A stretch of 9,154 nucleotides of DNA from Clostridia bacterium (lineage in GTDB: Bacteria; Bacillota; Clostridia; Oscillospirales; Acutalibacteraceae): contig CAAGGN010000143.1 of assembly GCA_900769375.1 (NCBI GenBank), positions 1 to 9,154 of the forward strand, read 5' to 3'. Shown piece after piece: positions 1-7,166 of this stretch (position 1 is its first letter; the number at the start of each line of letters is the position of its first letter). A program made the position numbers and the translations under genes. Below the pieces are notes generated by a model, which was not told the DNA's origin, searched no databases, and saw only the letters and a program-made list of their open reading frames with translations.

Positions 1-669
1 TATTCATCTCTCGATCCCCGTATGACCGTTAGCGATATCATCGGCGAGCCATTAGACGTTCATAAGCTTTACAGTAGTCGTAAAGAAAGGGAAGAGAAGG
101 TTCAGCATCTTATGGACCTTGTAGGTCTTTCAAGTGAACACGCTTCCCGTTATGCCCATGAATTTTCAGGTGGTCAGCGTCAGAGAATCGGTATTGCCCG
201 TTCTCTTGCAGTAGACCCCAAGTTTATCGTTTGCGATGAGCCCGTATCTGCTCTTGACGTTTCCATTCAGGCGCAGGTTGTAAATATGTTTGAAGATTTG
301 CAGAAGAAATTAGGTCTTACCTATCTCTTTATTGCCCATGACCTTTTGGTTGTTAAGCATATTTCTACCCGTATCGCCGTAATGTATTTAGGAAAGCTTA
401 TTGAAATAGGACCTTCTGATGAACTTTATCATCATCCCTTGCATCCTTATACAATTTCTTTGCTTTCTGCAGTACCCGTTCCTGACCCCAAGGTTGCAAG
501 AGCAAACGAAAGAATCCATCTTGAAGGTGATGTGCCAAGTCCTTTGCATATGCCAAGCGGCTGTCCTTTCAGAACAAGATGCCCGAGAGCTACTGCCAAG
601 TGCGCAGAGAGTATGCCCGAACTTAAGGAAATCTCTGCAGGCCATAGCGTAGCTTGTCACAATCTTTAA
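1..669 (+). CDS. oppF: Oligopeptide ABC transporter ATP-binding protein, OppF type (5' end outside window)
   Basis: This is one of the two cytoplasmic ATPase subunits that power peptide import through an Opp/Dpp-type ABC transporter. The frame is open from base 1 (YSSLDPRMTV, which in OppF proteins follows the Q-loop), so the ATG at 22 is internal and the Walker A half lies to the left. Numbering from that internal Met, visible parts are the ABC signature SGGQ (49-52), Walker B FIVCDE (68-73), D-loop SALD (76-79), the switch histidine H106, and the C-terminal oligopeptide-transporter extension with HHPLHPYT (137-144) and four cysteines (181, 187, 194, 212). The 222 residues present fit about two thirds of a usual 320-330 residue OppF. 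The next gene is an OppA-like binding protein in the same direction, which supports peptide transport. DppF or AppF naming cannot be excluded; the ABC ATPase family call is certain. Confidence 0.93.
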   Translation, partial: YSSLDPRMTVSDIIGEPLDVHKLYSSRKEREEKVQHLMDLVGLSSEHASRYAHEFSGGQRQRIGIARSLAVDPKFIVCDEPVSALDVSIQAQVVNMFEDLQKKLGLTYLFIAHDLLVVKHISTRIAVMYLGKLIEIGPSDELYHHPLHPYTISLLSAVPVPDPKVARANERIHLEGDVPSPLHMPSGCPFRTRCPRATAKCAESMPELKEISAGHSVACHNL

Positions 670-670
670 T

Positions 671-705
671 CAGGATTAACCCTGCTTTTTGAGGAGTAGG
701 TTAAT
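671..705 (+). promoter_or_regulatory. Weak hairpin in the oppF-oppA spacer, possible attenuator or RNA-processing site
   Basis: The 60-base spacer holds two mutually exclusive small stems. One is CAGG (671-674) with CCTG (681-684), followed by C and five T (686-690), which resembles a very weak terminator. The other is ATTAACC (675-681) with GGTTAAT (699-705), 7 bp with a 17-base loop. Either could tune the amount of binding protein relative to the ATPase, as binding proteins are usually made in excess. Both stems are short and may be chance. Confidence 0.25.
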
Positions 706-716
706 TATAAAATTTT

Positions 717-722
717 AGGAGG
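717..722 (+). promoter_or_regulatory. Ribosome binding site of oppA
   Basis: AGGAGG lies 7 bases before the ATG at 730, inside an AT-rich leader. It is a near-perfect Shine-Dalgarno sequence and fixes the oppA start. It fits the high expression expected of a solute-binding protein. Confidence 0.9.
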
Positions 723-729
723 AAAAATC

Positions 730-2562
730 ATGAAAAAAGTATTGAGCTTATTACTCGTAGTAGTAATGATCCTCGGCTGCATGATGTGCATCACTTCATG
801 CGGTAAATCCGGCGGCACAATGACTCTTAACGTTGGTGCACGTCCTGATACTATTGACCCCGCACTTAACAGTGCCGTTGATGGCGCTACCTACATCGTT
901 CATACCTTTACCGGTCTTGTTGGCTATGAGCCCGACGATGAAGGAAACCCCGTACTCGTAGCACAGCTTGCTAAAGAGCTTCCCAAGGGTGAGAAACTTG
1001 AAGACGGTAAGACTGCTTACACCTTCGAGCTTCGCGACGACCTTAAGTGGAATGACGGTAGCAAACTTGACGCTAACGACTTCGTTTATGCTTGGAACAG
1101 AGCTGCAGACCCCATGACCGGTGCTGACTATGCTTACATGTTCGAAGTAATCGACGGTTATGCAGACGTTGCTGATATGTATCTTACTTCTGAAGATGCT
1201 GAAGGCAATGTTGTATTCGAAAAGGACGCTGACGGCAATCCTAAGTATAAGGATGGCAAGAAAGCCCTTAACGTAACCGCTTCTGAAGACGGAAAGAAAC
1301 TTACCGTAGTACTTACTGTTGACGTTCCTTACTTCCACGAGCTTTGCGCATTCCCCGCATATCTCCCTGTTAAGAAGGATGTTGTTGAGGCTAACCCTGA
1401 TAGCTGGGCTACCAAGGCAGAAACCTACATCGGCAACGGTGCTTACAAGGTAACTGAATTCTCCAACTCTCAGTTAGTTCTCGAAAAGAACGAGTATTAC
1501 TATGATGTTGACAGCGTTGTTTCTGACAAGCTTATCTTTGCTTTCAACGACGACGATGCTTCACTTCTTGCAAACTTCAAGAACGGTTCTTATCTCTTTA
1601 TCGATTCCGTACCCAATGACGAAATCGCTAACCTCAAAAAAGATTATAAGGATGAGTTCTATGTAGAAGGCCAGCTTGGTACTTACTACATTTCTTTCAA
1701 CGTAAACGATAAGGCATTCAAGGACTTCACCGAAGATGAGAAAGCTAAGATTCGTGAAGCTTTAGGTCTTATGATCGACCGTAACTATGTTGCTGAAGAA
1801 ATCGGTCAGGCAGGTCAGGTACCCGCTGCAGGTTTCGTAGCAATGGGTCTTACTGAGCCCGATGGTTCTGAGTATATCTCTAAGAACGGTCCTGAAGGCG
1901 ATGGTAAGGGTTACTTCAGCGTTGACGCTGCTGATTACAAGGCAAACTGCGACAAGGCAGTTAAGCTTCTTGAAGAAGTTGCTAAGTCTTCCGGCAAGTT
2001 CACTGTAGCTGACGGCAAGGTTAGCAAGGAATTCCCCACCATTAACTACATCACCAACGAAGGCACAGGCCACGAGGCTGTAGCAGCTTACTTGCAGCAG
2101 GCATGGGGCGTTTACGGCATCGAAGTTAAGGTTGAAGTTCAGGAATGGGCTACCTTCCTTAACACCCGTAAAGAAGGCAACTACTCTGTTGCCCGTAACG
2201 GTTGGCTCGGTGACTACAACGATCCTATCTCCTTCCTTGATATGTGGATTACCGACAGTGGTAACAACGATTCTCAGTTAGGTAGAGAAGGCCACAAGTC
2301 TTATAAGGGTTATAGCTTCGACGGTAAGGACGGTCTTACTTGGGCTGAATCTTACGATGCTTGCATCGCTAAGGTTAAAGCTGAAACCGATCCTGCTAAG
2401 CGTTTCGAGCTTATGCACGAAGCCGAAGATATTCTTATGACTACCGGCGCTATCTGCCCCATCTATTATTACACTGATATCTTTATGTGTGATGATTCTC
2501 TTGAGAACTTCTTCACCACTCCTCTCGGATTCAAGTACTTTATGTACGCTTCTGTTAAATAA
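730..2562 (+). CDS. oppA: Peptide-binding lipoprotein of an ABC transporter, OppA type (SBP_bac_5 family)
   Basis: This is the extracytoplasmic receptor that captures peptides and hands them to the Opp permease. The N-terminus has two lysines, a hydrophobic stretch (4-16) and a lipobox ITSC with the likely lipidated Cys24; C17 (ILGC) is a weaker alternative, and C20 also lies nearby. Family landmarks follow in order: the RPDTIDPALN opening strand (38-47), LRDDLKWNDG and DANDFVYAWNRA (101-126), GNGAYKV (235-241), YYISFNVND (319-327), IREALGLMIDR (341-351), WLGDYNDPISFLDMW (492-506) and the closing AICPIYYYTDIFM region (574-586). At 610 residues it is somewhat longer than typical OppA (about 540), partly from an acidic and lysine-rich loop near 151-190 with a DADGN turn. 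It follows oppF and ends at a strong terminator, so it is probably the last gene of the operon. Peptide length preference cannot be read from sequence. Confidence 0.93.
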   Translation: MKKVLSLLLVVVMILGCMMCITSCGKSGGTMTLNVGARPDTIDPALNSAVDGATYIVHTFTGLVGYEPDDEGNPVLVAQLAKELPKGEKLEDGKTAYTFELRDDLKWNDGSKLDANDFVYAWNRAADPMTGADYAYMFEVIDGYADVADMYLTSEDAEGNVVFEKDADGNPKYKDGKKALNVTASEDGKKLTVVLTVDVPYFHELCAFPAYLPVKKDVVEANPDSWATKAETYIGNGAYKVTEFSNSQLVLEKNEYYYDVDSVVSDKLIFAFNDDDASLLANFKNGSYLFIDSVPNDEIANLKKDYKDEFYVEGQLGTYYISFNVNDKAFKDFTEDEKAKIREALGLMIDRNYVAEEIGQAGQVPAAGFVAMGLTEPDGSEYISKNGPEGDGKGYFSVDAADYKANCDKAVKLLEEVAKSSGKFTVADGKVSKEFPTINYITNEGTGHEAVAAYLQQAWGVYGIEVKVEVQEWATFLNTRKEGNYSVARNGWLGDYNDPISFLDMWITDSGNNDSQLGREGHKSYKGYSFDGKDGLTWAESYDACIAKVKAETDPAKRFELMHEAEDILMTTGAICPIYYYTDIFMCDDSLENFFTTPLGFKYFMYASVK

Positions 2563-2582
2563 TTTTAATAGATAGATAAAGG

Positions 2583-2610
2583 CGCCCCGAGCGAAAGCTC
2601 GGGGCGTTTT
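2583..2610 (+). terminator. Intrinsic terminator of the opp operon
   Basis: A perfect 10-bp GC-rich stem (CGCCCCGAGC at 2583-2592 with GCTCGGGGCG at 2597-2606) closes on a GAAA tetraloop (2593-2596) and is followed by TTTT (2607-2610). It starts 20 bases after the oppA stop. The T-run is on the plus-strand side, so it mainly serves the opp operon; on the minus strand only a broken CCTTTATC follows the stem. Confidence 0.93.
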
Positions 2611-2624
2611 GTCGTATAAAGTAT

Positions 2625-2654
2625 TAAAAGCCGCTCGTGTATGAGCGGCTTTTA
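2625..2654 (-). terminator. Terminator of the atp operon, potentially bidirectional
   Basis: A 12-bp perfect stem (TAAAAGCCGCTC at 2625-2636 with GAGCGGCTTTTA at 2643-2654) has a six-base loop, GTGTAT. The A-run on one arm and the T-run on the other give a U-tract in either direction. On the minus strand it begins two bases after the atpC stop, so it ends the atp transcript. It may also catch plus-strand read-through from oppA. Confidence 0.88.
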
Positions 2655-2656
2655 GA

Positions 2657-2917
2657 TTAGTTAAATTTGAAGCTTCCCGAAAGAAGAATAACAGAAGTTT
2701 TTGAAACGGTGAGTATGCCGCCTTCAAGATGCCCTGTTTTTTCACTGCCGTCGGGTAAAGTGAGTTTGCAGTCGCAGGGAACAACTGAGGTTACGAATGG
2801 AATATGTCCTGCCATAACGGCAAGCTCGCCTTCTGTTCCGCGAAGGTTCAACATAACAGCCTCACCCTCGAAAATATTACCGTTGGGAGAAGATATAATC
2901 AATTTAAAGGTATTCAT
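2657..2917 (-). CDS. atpC: F1Fo ATP synthase epsilon subunit, short form lacking the C-terminal helical domain
   Basis: Epsilon sits in the central stalk and couples gamma to the c ring; in many bacteria its two C-terminal helices also inhibit ATP hydrolysis. The protein is 86 residues against the usual 130-140. It holds the whole N-terminal beta-sandwich: LIISSPNGNIFEGEA (6-20), the family motif GTEGELAVMAGHIP (27-40), and the last strands GGILTVSKTSVILLS (66-80). It ends at SFKFN, where the helical domain would begin. The stop is two bases from the terminator hairpin and oppA ends 94 bases away, so there is no room for a frameshifted tail. The start ATG overlaps the atpD stop as ATGA, with a modest GAAGGT upstream. 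Short epsilons exist in some other bacteria, so this need not be a decayed gene. Confidence 0.93.
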   Translation of the reverse strand: MNTFKLIISSPNGNIFEGEAVMLNLRGTEGELAVMAGHIPFVTSVVPCDCKLTLPDGSEKTGHLEGGILTVSKTSVILLSGSFKFN

Positions 2918-4314
2918 TTCTCTACCTTCTTTGCTTTGGCTACTGCCTCGTCAATGGTGCCTACAAAGAGGAATGCAGATTCGGGAAGGTCGTCGTGCTT
3001 GCCTTCTACGATTTCTTTAAATCCTCTGATGGTTTCACTTAAGGGTACATAGGTGCCGGGAATACCTATAAACTTCTCGGATACGTGGAAGGGTTGAGAT
3101 AAGAAACGCTGAATCTTTCTGGCTCTTGCCACGAGAAGCTTATCCTCGTCGGAAAGCTCATCCATACCCATAATTGCGATAATATCCATAAGCTCCTGAT
3201 AACGCTGGAGAATTCTCTGAACTTCACGGGCAACATTATAATGCTCCTCGCCCAAGACTTCGGGGGAGAGGATACGGCTTGTGGATTCAAGGGGATCAAC
3301 TGCGGGATAAATACCCAATGATGCAATACTACGGGATAAAACGGTGGTAGCGTCAAGATGGGCGAAGGTGGTGGCAGGGGCAGGGTCTGTAAGGTCGTCG
3401 GCAGGTACGTAAACCGCCTGAATAGACGTGATAGACCCGGTCTTTGTAGAGGTAATTCTTTCCTGCAAGGTTCCCATTTCGTTAGCAAGGGTGGGCTGAT
3501 AGCCAACCGCAGAGGGCATACGTCCAAGAAGCGCCGAAACCTCGCTTCCTGCTTGAGTGAAACGGAAAATGTTATCTATAAATAAAAGAACGTCCTGACC
3601 TTCGTTATCGCGGAAATATTCGGCCATTGTTAGTCCCGAAAGGGCAACTCTCATACGCGCTCCGGGGGGCTCGTTCATCTGGCCGTAAACCAAAGAGGTG
3701 TTGTTAATAACTCCCGATTGCTTCATTTCGTTATAGAGGTCATTACCCTCACGAGTACGCTCACCAACACCTGTGAACACAGATAAACCGCCGTGTTCCT
3801 TGGCAACGTTATTGATAAGCTCCATAATAAGAACGGTTTTACCAACACCTGCGCCACCGAAAAGACCGATTTTACCACCTTTAGAGAAGGGGCAGATAAG
3901 GTCAATAACCTTAATACCGGTTTCAAGAATTTCGGTAGAGGTGGAAAGCTCATCGTAAGAAGGAGCCGGTCGGTGAATGTTCCATCTTTCCTCTGATTTA
4001 ACGGGTTCACCGTTATCAACCGTATCGCCGAGAACGTTGAAAATTCTTCCCAAGGTTTCGCGACCAACGGGTACACTGATGGTCTTGCCCGTATCGGTGA
4101 CCTCTGCGCCGCGGGTTAATCCGTCAGTAGAGGACATAGCAATACAACGGGCGGTATTATCACCTATGTGTTGCGCTACCTCAACGGTAAGCATACGCTC
4201 TCCGATTTCTACGGTAAGAGCGTTATATATTGCAGGAAGGCAACCCTGCTCAAATTTTACGTCAACAACAGGTCCCATAACCTGCGAGACTAAACCTTTA
4301 TTTGTATCAGCCAA
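2914..4314 (-). CDS. atpD: F1Fo ATP synthase catalytic beta subunit
   Basis: Beta carries the three catalytic sites of the F1 head, making ATP from ADP and phosphate or hydrolysing it. All key motifs are intact: P-loop GGAGVGKT (153-160), catalytic glutamate E185 and R186 in GERTREG (184-190), Walker B aspartate D247 in LLFIDN, the GRMPSAVGYQPTL segment (264-276), and the DELSDED loop (385-391) that contacts the central stalk. The length of 466 is normal. The start is TTG at 4314-4312, six bases after a perfect AGGAGGT; the resulting MADTNKG N-terminus matches where the family begins, and no ATG is better placed. A 21-base gap separates it from atpG, the widest in the operon, and its TGA overlaps the atpC start by four bases. 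Confidence 0.98.
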   Translation of the reverse strand: MADTNKGLVSQVMGPVVDVKFEQGCLPAIYNALTVEIGERMLTVEVAQHIGDNTARCIAMSSTDGLTRGAEVTDTGKTISVPVGRETLGRIFNVLGDTVDNGEPVKSEERWNIHRPAPSYDELSTSTEILETGIKVIDLICPFSKGGKIGLFGGAGVGKTVLIMELINNVAKEHGGLSVFTGVGERTREGNDLYNEMKQSGVINNTSLVYGQMNEPPGARMRVALSGLTMAEYFRDNEGQDVLLFIDNIFRFTQAGSEVSALLGRMPSAVGYQPTLANEMGTLQERITSTKTGSITSIQAVYVPADDLTDPAPATTFAHLDATTVLSRSIASLGIYPAVDPLESTSRILSPEVLGEEHYNVAREVQRILQRYQELMDIIAIMGMDELSDEDKLLVARARKIQRFLSQPFHVSEKFIGIPGTYVPLSETIRGFKEIVEGKHDDLPESAFLFVGTIDEAVAKAKKVEK

Positions 4315-4320
4315 AATAAT

Positions 4321-4327
4321 ACCTCCT
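4321..4327 (-). promoter_or_regulatory. Ribosome binding site that supports the TTG start of atpD
   Basis: AGGAGGT on the minus strand is followed by a six-base spacer, ATTATT, and then TTG at 4314-4312. The perfect Shine-Dalgarno match and its spacing fix the unusual start codon. A strong site here also fits the need for three beta copies per enzyme. Confidence 0.88.
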
Positions 4328-4335
4328 GTGTGAAA

Positions 4336-5139
4336 TTACTGGCTTCCGCCTGCAACAATTTCGGTAATTTCCTGAGTAATAGAGCTTTGTCTTGCGCGGT
4401 TGTACTTAAGCTGAAGCTCATCAATCATTTCCTGAGCGTTCTTGCCTGCCGCGTCCATAGCAGTTCTTCTTGCGGCTATTTCGCACGCAAAGCTTTCTCT
4501 TGCCGCCGCAACGATTTTACCTGCAATATATTCGGGGACAGCCGCATTCAGCACCGTAAGTTCATCAGGTTCGAATATAGCGCCGTTTACCTGCTCGGAA
4601 TTATCGTCGGTCAGGGGTAAAACAAATTCTGCGGTGGGCTCACCCAGGAGCATGGAAACATACTTGGTGCTAACGATAGCAAGCTTATCAAATTCACCGT
4701 TTTTAAAGTCCTCGCAAAGCGTTTTAGCAAGGGCGATAGCATTATCGTAGCTATAACCTTCGGCAAGTATTGTTTCGCCACCAAAGCGGTCGCAAGCTCT
4801 TTTGCCTATTGGGTAAACTGTCGCATCGGGATATTCTCTCATAAGACGGAAAATATTGGCGTTATATCCGCCTGCGAGACCTCGGTCACCTGCGATTACT
4901 ATCATTCTTATGCGGCCACCATTACGGACCTGCATATAAGGGCTTTTTTTACATTCGTTAAGTCCCGTTAGAAGCTCGACGGTTTTAGTAACTGCCTCAG
5001 AGTATTCGCGGCCCTTAAGCATACCGTCGGTAGCCCTTTTTATTTTAGAAGAAGCCACAAGGCCCATTGCTTTGGTAAGGTGCAATGTGGAATTAACACT
5101 CTTAATTCTCACACGCAAGCTTTTAATATCTGCGCCCAC
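4336..5139 (-). CDS. atpG: F1Fo ATP synthase gamma subunit
   Basis: Gamma is the rotating shaft of F1, linking c-ring rotation to the catalytic cycle in alpha3beta3. The N-terminal helix carries the family pattern RIKSVNSTLHLTKAMGLVASSKIKRA (11-36), the middle has GDRGLAGGYNANIF (85-98), and the C-terminal helix ends with NRARQSSITQEITEIVAG, the typical gamma signature. At 267 residues it is slightly shorter than the E. coli protein (287), with the differences in the variable middle domain. The start is GTG at 5139-5137, after AGAGG at 5153-5149; the site lies over the last codons of atpA, six bases upstream of this gene, which suggests translational coupling. A chloroplast-type regulatory cysteine insertion is not seen. 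Confidence 0.97.
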   Translation of the reverse strand: MGADIKSLRVRIKSVNSTLHLTKAMGLVASSKIKRATDGMLKGREYSEAVTKTVELLTGLNECKKSPYMQVRNGGRIRMIVIAGDRGLAGGYNANIFRLMREYPDATVYPIGKRACDRFGGETILAEGYSYDNAIALAKTLCEDFKNGEFDKLAIVSTKYVSMLLGEPTAEFVLPLTDDNSEQVNGAIFEPDELTVLNAAVPEYIAGKIVAAARESFACEIAARRTAMDAAGKNAQEMIDELQLKYNRARQSSITQEITEIVAGGSQ

Positions 5140-5145
5140 CTTTTA

Positions 5146-5153
5146 TCACCTCT
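5146..5153 (-). promoter_or_regulatory. Ribosome binding site for the GTG start of atpG, overlapping the atpA stop
   Basis: AGAGGTGA includes the TGA stop of atpA. The AGAGG core lies nine bases before the GTG at 5139. Ribosomes ending atpA would clear the site for atpG, so the two genes are probably translationally coupled. Confidence 0.75.
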
Positions 5154-6639
5154 GCATCTCAGCGAGGGCTTCCTTTAAGCGCTCGATATCGGTGTCTTCG
5201 TAATAGTTTTCTTCAATTCTCTTGAGGAAATCGCTATATTTATTTCGAAGAAGAGAGAAAAGCTCCTGCTCGTAGGTCTTAACCTCTTTTACGGGGACAT
5301 TATCTAAGTAACCGTTGGTAACGGCATAGATAATAGCAACCTGACAACCAACCTCAACGGGTGAGTTACGGCCCTGTTTTAACACCTCAACTATACGTTC
5401 ACCAAGAGCCAAACGGGCTTTTGTATCGGCGTCAAGGTCACTGCCGAATTGAGCGAAGGATTGCAATTCCCTATACTGCGAATATAAAAGTTTAAGCTCA
5501 CCGGAAACCTTCTTCATACCCTTGCGCTGAGCAGAGCCGCCAACACGGCTTACCGAAATGCCGGGGTTAATAGCGGGCATAATACCCGAATGGAAAAGTT
5601 CGGTTTCGAGGAATATTTGTCCGTCAGTAATAGATATAACATTGGTAGGAATATATGCCGAAACGTCTCCCGCTTGGGTTTCGATGATGGGAAGCGCCGT
5701 AATGGAGCCGCCGCCGTATTCCTTGGAAACACAAGCCGCTCTTTCGAGAAGACGGGAATGGAGATAGAAAACATCACCCGGGTATGCCTCACGGCCGGGG
5801 GGTCTTCTTATAAGAAGAGAGAGGGCGCGGTAGGCAACGGCATGCTTACTTAAATCATCATATATTATAAGAACGTCTTTGCCTTGCTCGCGGAAATATT
5901 CAGCCATAGCGCAACCTGAATAGGGGGCGATATACTGAAGTGGCGCGCTTTCGGAGGCAGAGGCGGAAACTACTATGGTATAATCCATAGCGCCCGCACG
6001 GGTGAGTTCATTAACCAGTTGAACAACGCTGGTTGCCTTCTGTCCGATAGCAACGTATATACAAATAACGTTACTGTTTTTTTGGTTAATTATAGTGTCA
6101 ATGGCGATCTCGGTTTTACCCGTCTGTCTGTCACCGATAATAAGCTCGCGCTGACCGCGACCAATGGGTATCATACTGTCGATGGCTTTAATGCCCGTTT
6201 GCAAGGGTACGGAAACGCCTTCACGCTCAATAATACCGGGGGCCTGCGCCTCAACGGGCTTTTCTCCTGCATATTCAATAGGACCCTTGCCGTCAATGGG
6301 TTGACCCAAAGCGTCAACAACGCGTCCGAGGAGCGCTTCGCCTACGGGTACCGAAAGAACTCTGCCCGTACGCTTTACGATAGTACCCTCGCGGATACTG
6401 TTTTTATCAGATAAAACCGCAACCGAGATTGAATCTTCCTCCAGGTTCTGCGCCATACCATAGCTTCCGTCATCAAACTCTAAAAGCTCGCCTGCCATAC
6501 AGTCGCGAAGACCGTAAACTCTGGCAATACCGTCACCTACGAGGATAACTGTACCCGTTTCGCGCATTTCGGTTTTAGCTTTATAATTTTTAATTTGTTC
6601 TTTAATTATATTGCTTATTTCTTCAGGTCTTGTGTTCAT
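5146..6639 (-). CDS. atpA: F1Fo ATP synthase alpha subunit
   Basis: Alpha alternates with beta in the F1 head; its nucleotide sites are non-catalytic, but it supplies the arginine finger. Visible motifs are the P-loop GDRQTGKT (169-176), the Walker B region VLIIYDDLSKHAVAYR (256-271), RRPPGREAYPGDVFYLHSRLLERA (278-301), and R365 within VSRVGGSAQ (363-371), the arginine finger. The N-terminal helix RPEEISNIIKEQI (4-16) that docks on delta is present. The length of 497 is close to the usual 500-513. The ATG overlaps the atpH stop as ATGA. The best Shine-Dalgarno, AAGGA, is about 12 bases upstream, which is long, so coupling to atpH translation may matter. Confidence 0.98.
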   Translation of the reverse strand: MNTRPEEISNIIKEQIKNYKAKTEMRETGTVILVGDGIARVYGLRDCMAGELLEFDDGSYGMAQNLEEDSISVAVLSDKNSIREGTIVKRTGRVLSVPVGEALLGRVVDALGQPIDGKGPIEYAGEKPVEAQAPGIIEREGVSVPLQTGIKAIDSMIPIGRGQRELIIGDRQTGKTEIAIDTIINQKNSNVICIYVAIGQKATSVVQLVNELTRAGAMDYTIVVSASASESAPLQYIAPYSGCAMAEYFREQGKDVLIIYDDLSKHAVAYRALSLLIRRPPGREAYPGDVFYLHSRLLERAACVSKEYGGGSITALPIIETQAGDVSAYIPTNVISITDGQIFLETELFHSGIMPAINPGISVSRVGGSAQRKGMKKVSGELKLLYSQYRELQSFAQFGSDLDADTKARLALGERIVEVLKQGRNSPVEVGCQVAIIYAVTNGYLDNVPVKEVKTYEQELFSLLRNKYSDFLKRIEENYYEDTDIERLKEALAEMQR

Positions 6640-7166
6640 CTGTTAATCACATCCTTTATACCTTGAAGTTGGGATTTTAAACTGGCGTCGAATATTTTGC
6701 CGTCAACAAACGCTTTAAATCCGCCTAAAAGCGAAGCATCGATTTCACATTCTAAAATAACCTCGTGACCGCAAAATCCTGCAAGCTTTTCCTTTATGGA
6801 AGCTTGTTCACTGTCGGAAAGGGGAGCGGCGCTTAGTATTTTAGCGACGGAAATACGCTTTGATGCTTTGTAAAGCGACTTGAAGCCGTCAAAAAATTCA
6901 GGAAACTCTTTAATTCTGTTTCTTTCGCAAAGAATACATAGGGTATAAAGAGTATGGTTTTCTATTTTGCCCATAAAGGTGTTTTCAATGGCGCTTACTC
7001 TCTCACCCTTTGGAATTGAAATACAGGAAATATATTCCGTGAATTCGGGATTACTTATAAAAACCTCGCTGATACACTCAAGGTCTGAAAGTATCTTATC
7101 CTGCGATTTTTCTTCAAGAGAAAGGGCAAATAAGGCCTCGGAATATTCGGTTATGGAACTATTCAT
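6636..7166 (-). CDS. atpH: F1Fo ATP synthase delta subunit
   Basis: Delta joins the top of the F1 head to the peripheral stalk b subunits and stops the head from turning. The chosen protein is 176 residues, a typical length, and starts MNSSITEYSEALFALS, matching the family's first helix (the usual pattern is A..YA.ALF.lA). The C-terminal domain carries DASLLGGFKAFVDGKIFDASLKSQL, the conserved delta signature in which LGGF and the later D.S stand out. An in-frame GTG at 7175 would add three residues, but that codon lies inside the AGGTGA that serves the ATG at 7166, so the ATG is preferred. The gene overlaps atpF by eight bases at its start and atpA by four at its end. Confidence 0.93.
   Translation of the reverse strand: MNSSITEYSEALFALSLEEKSQDKILSDLECISEVFISNPEFTEYISCISIPKGERVSAIENTFMGKIENHTLYTLCILCERNRIKEFPEFFDGFKSLYKASKRISVAKILSAAPLSDSEQASIKEKLAGFCGHEVILECEIDASLLGGFKAFVDGKIFDASLKSQLQGIKDVINR

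Noticed and set aside
701..714. TATAAA-like -10 box just before oppA
   Set aside because: It is only a few bases from the Shine-Dalgarno sequence, so transcription would begin inside it, and no -35 element lies at a proper distance; better explained as an AT-rich translation leader.
796..1338. Minus-strand open frame of 180 codons within oppA
   Set aside because: It is antisense to a well-supported oppA, with no start context or recognisable domain; it arises from oppA codon bias.
2278..2784. Minus-strand open frame of 168 codons spanning the oppA end, both terminators and the atpC end
   Set aside because: It runs through two strong terminator hairpins and lies antisense to oppA and out of frame with atpC; its translation resembles no family and it has no ribosome binding site I can see.
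2657..2917. atpC as a frameshifted or truncated pseudogene
   Set aside because: The conserved N-terminal domain is intact to its natural boundary, the terminator follows at once, and no helical-domain coding remnant fits in the 94 bases before oppA.
2667..3052. Plus-strand open frames of 82-117 codons over atpC and the atpD end
   Set aside because: They are shadows antisense to conserved atpC and atpD coding sequence, with no promoter or ribosome binding site and no family match.
6019..6414. Plus-strand open frame of 131 codons inside atpA
   Set aside because: It is fully antisense to the P-loop region of a clearly functional atpA; its N- and T-rich translation looks like a mirror of atpA codon use, not a protein family.
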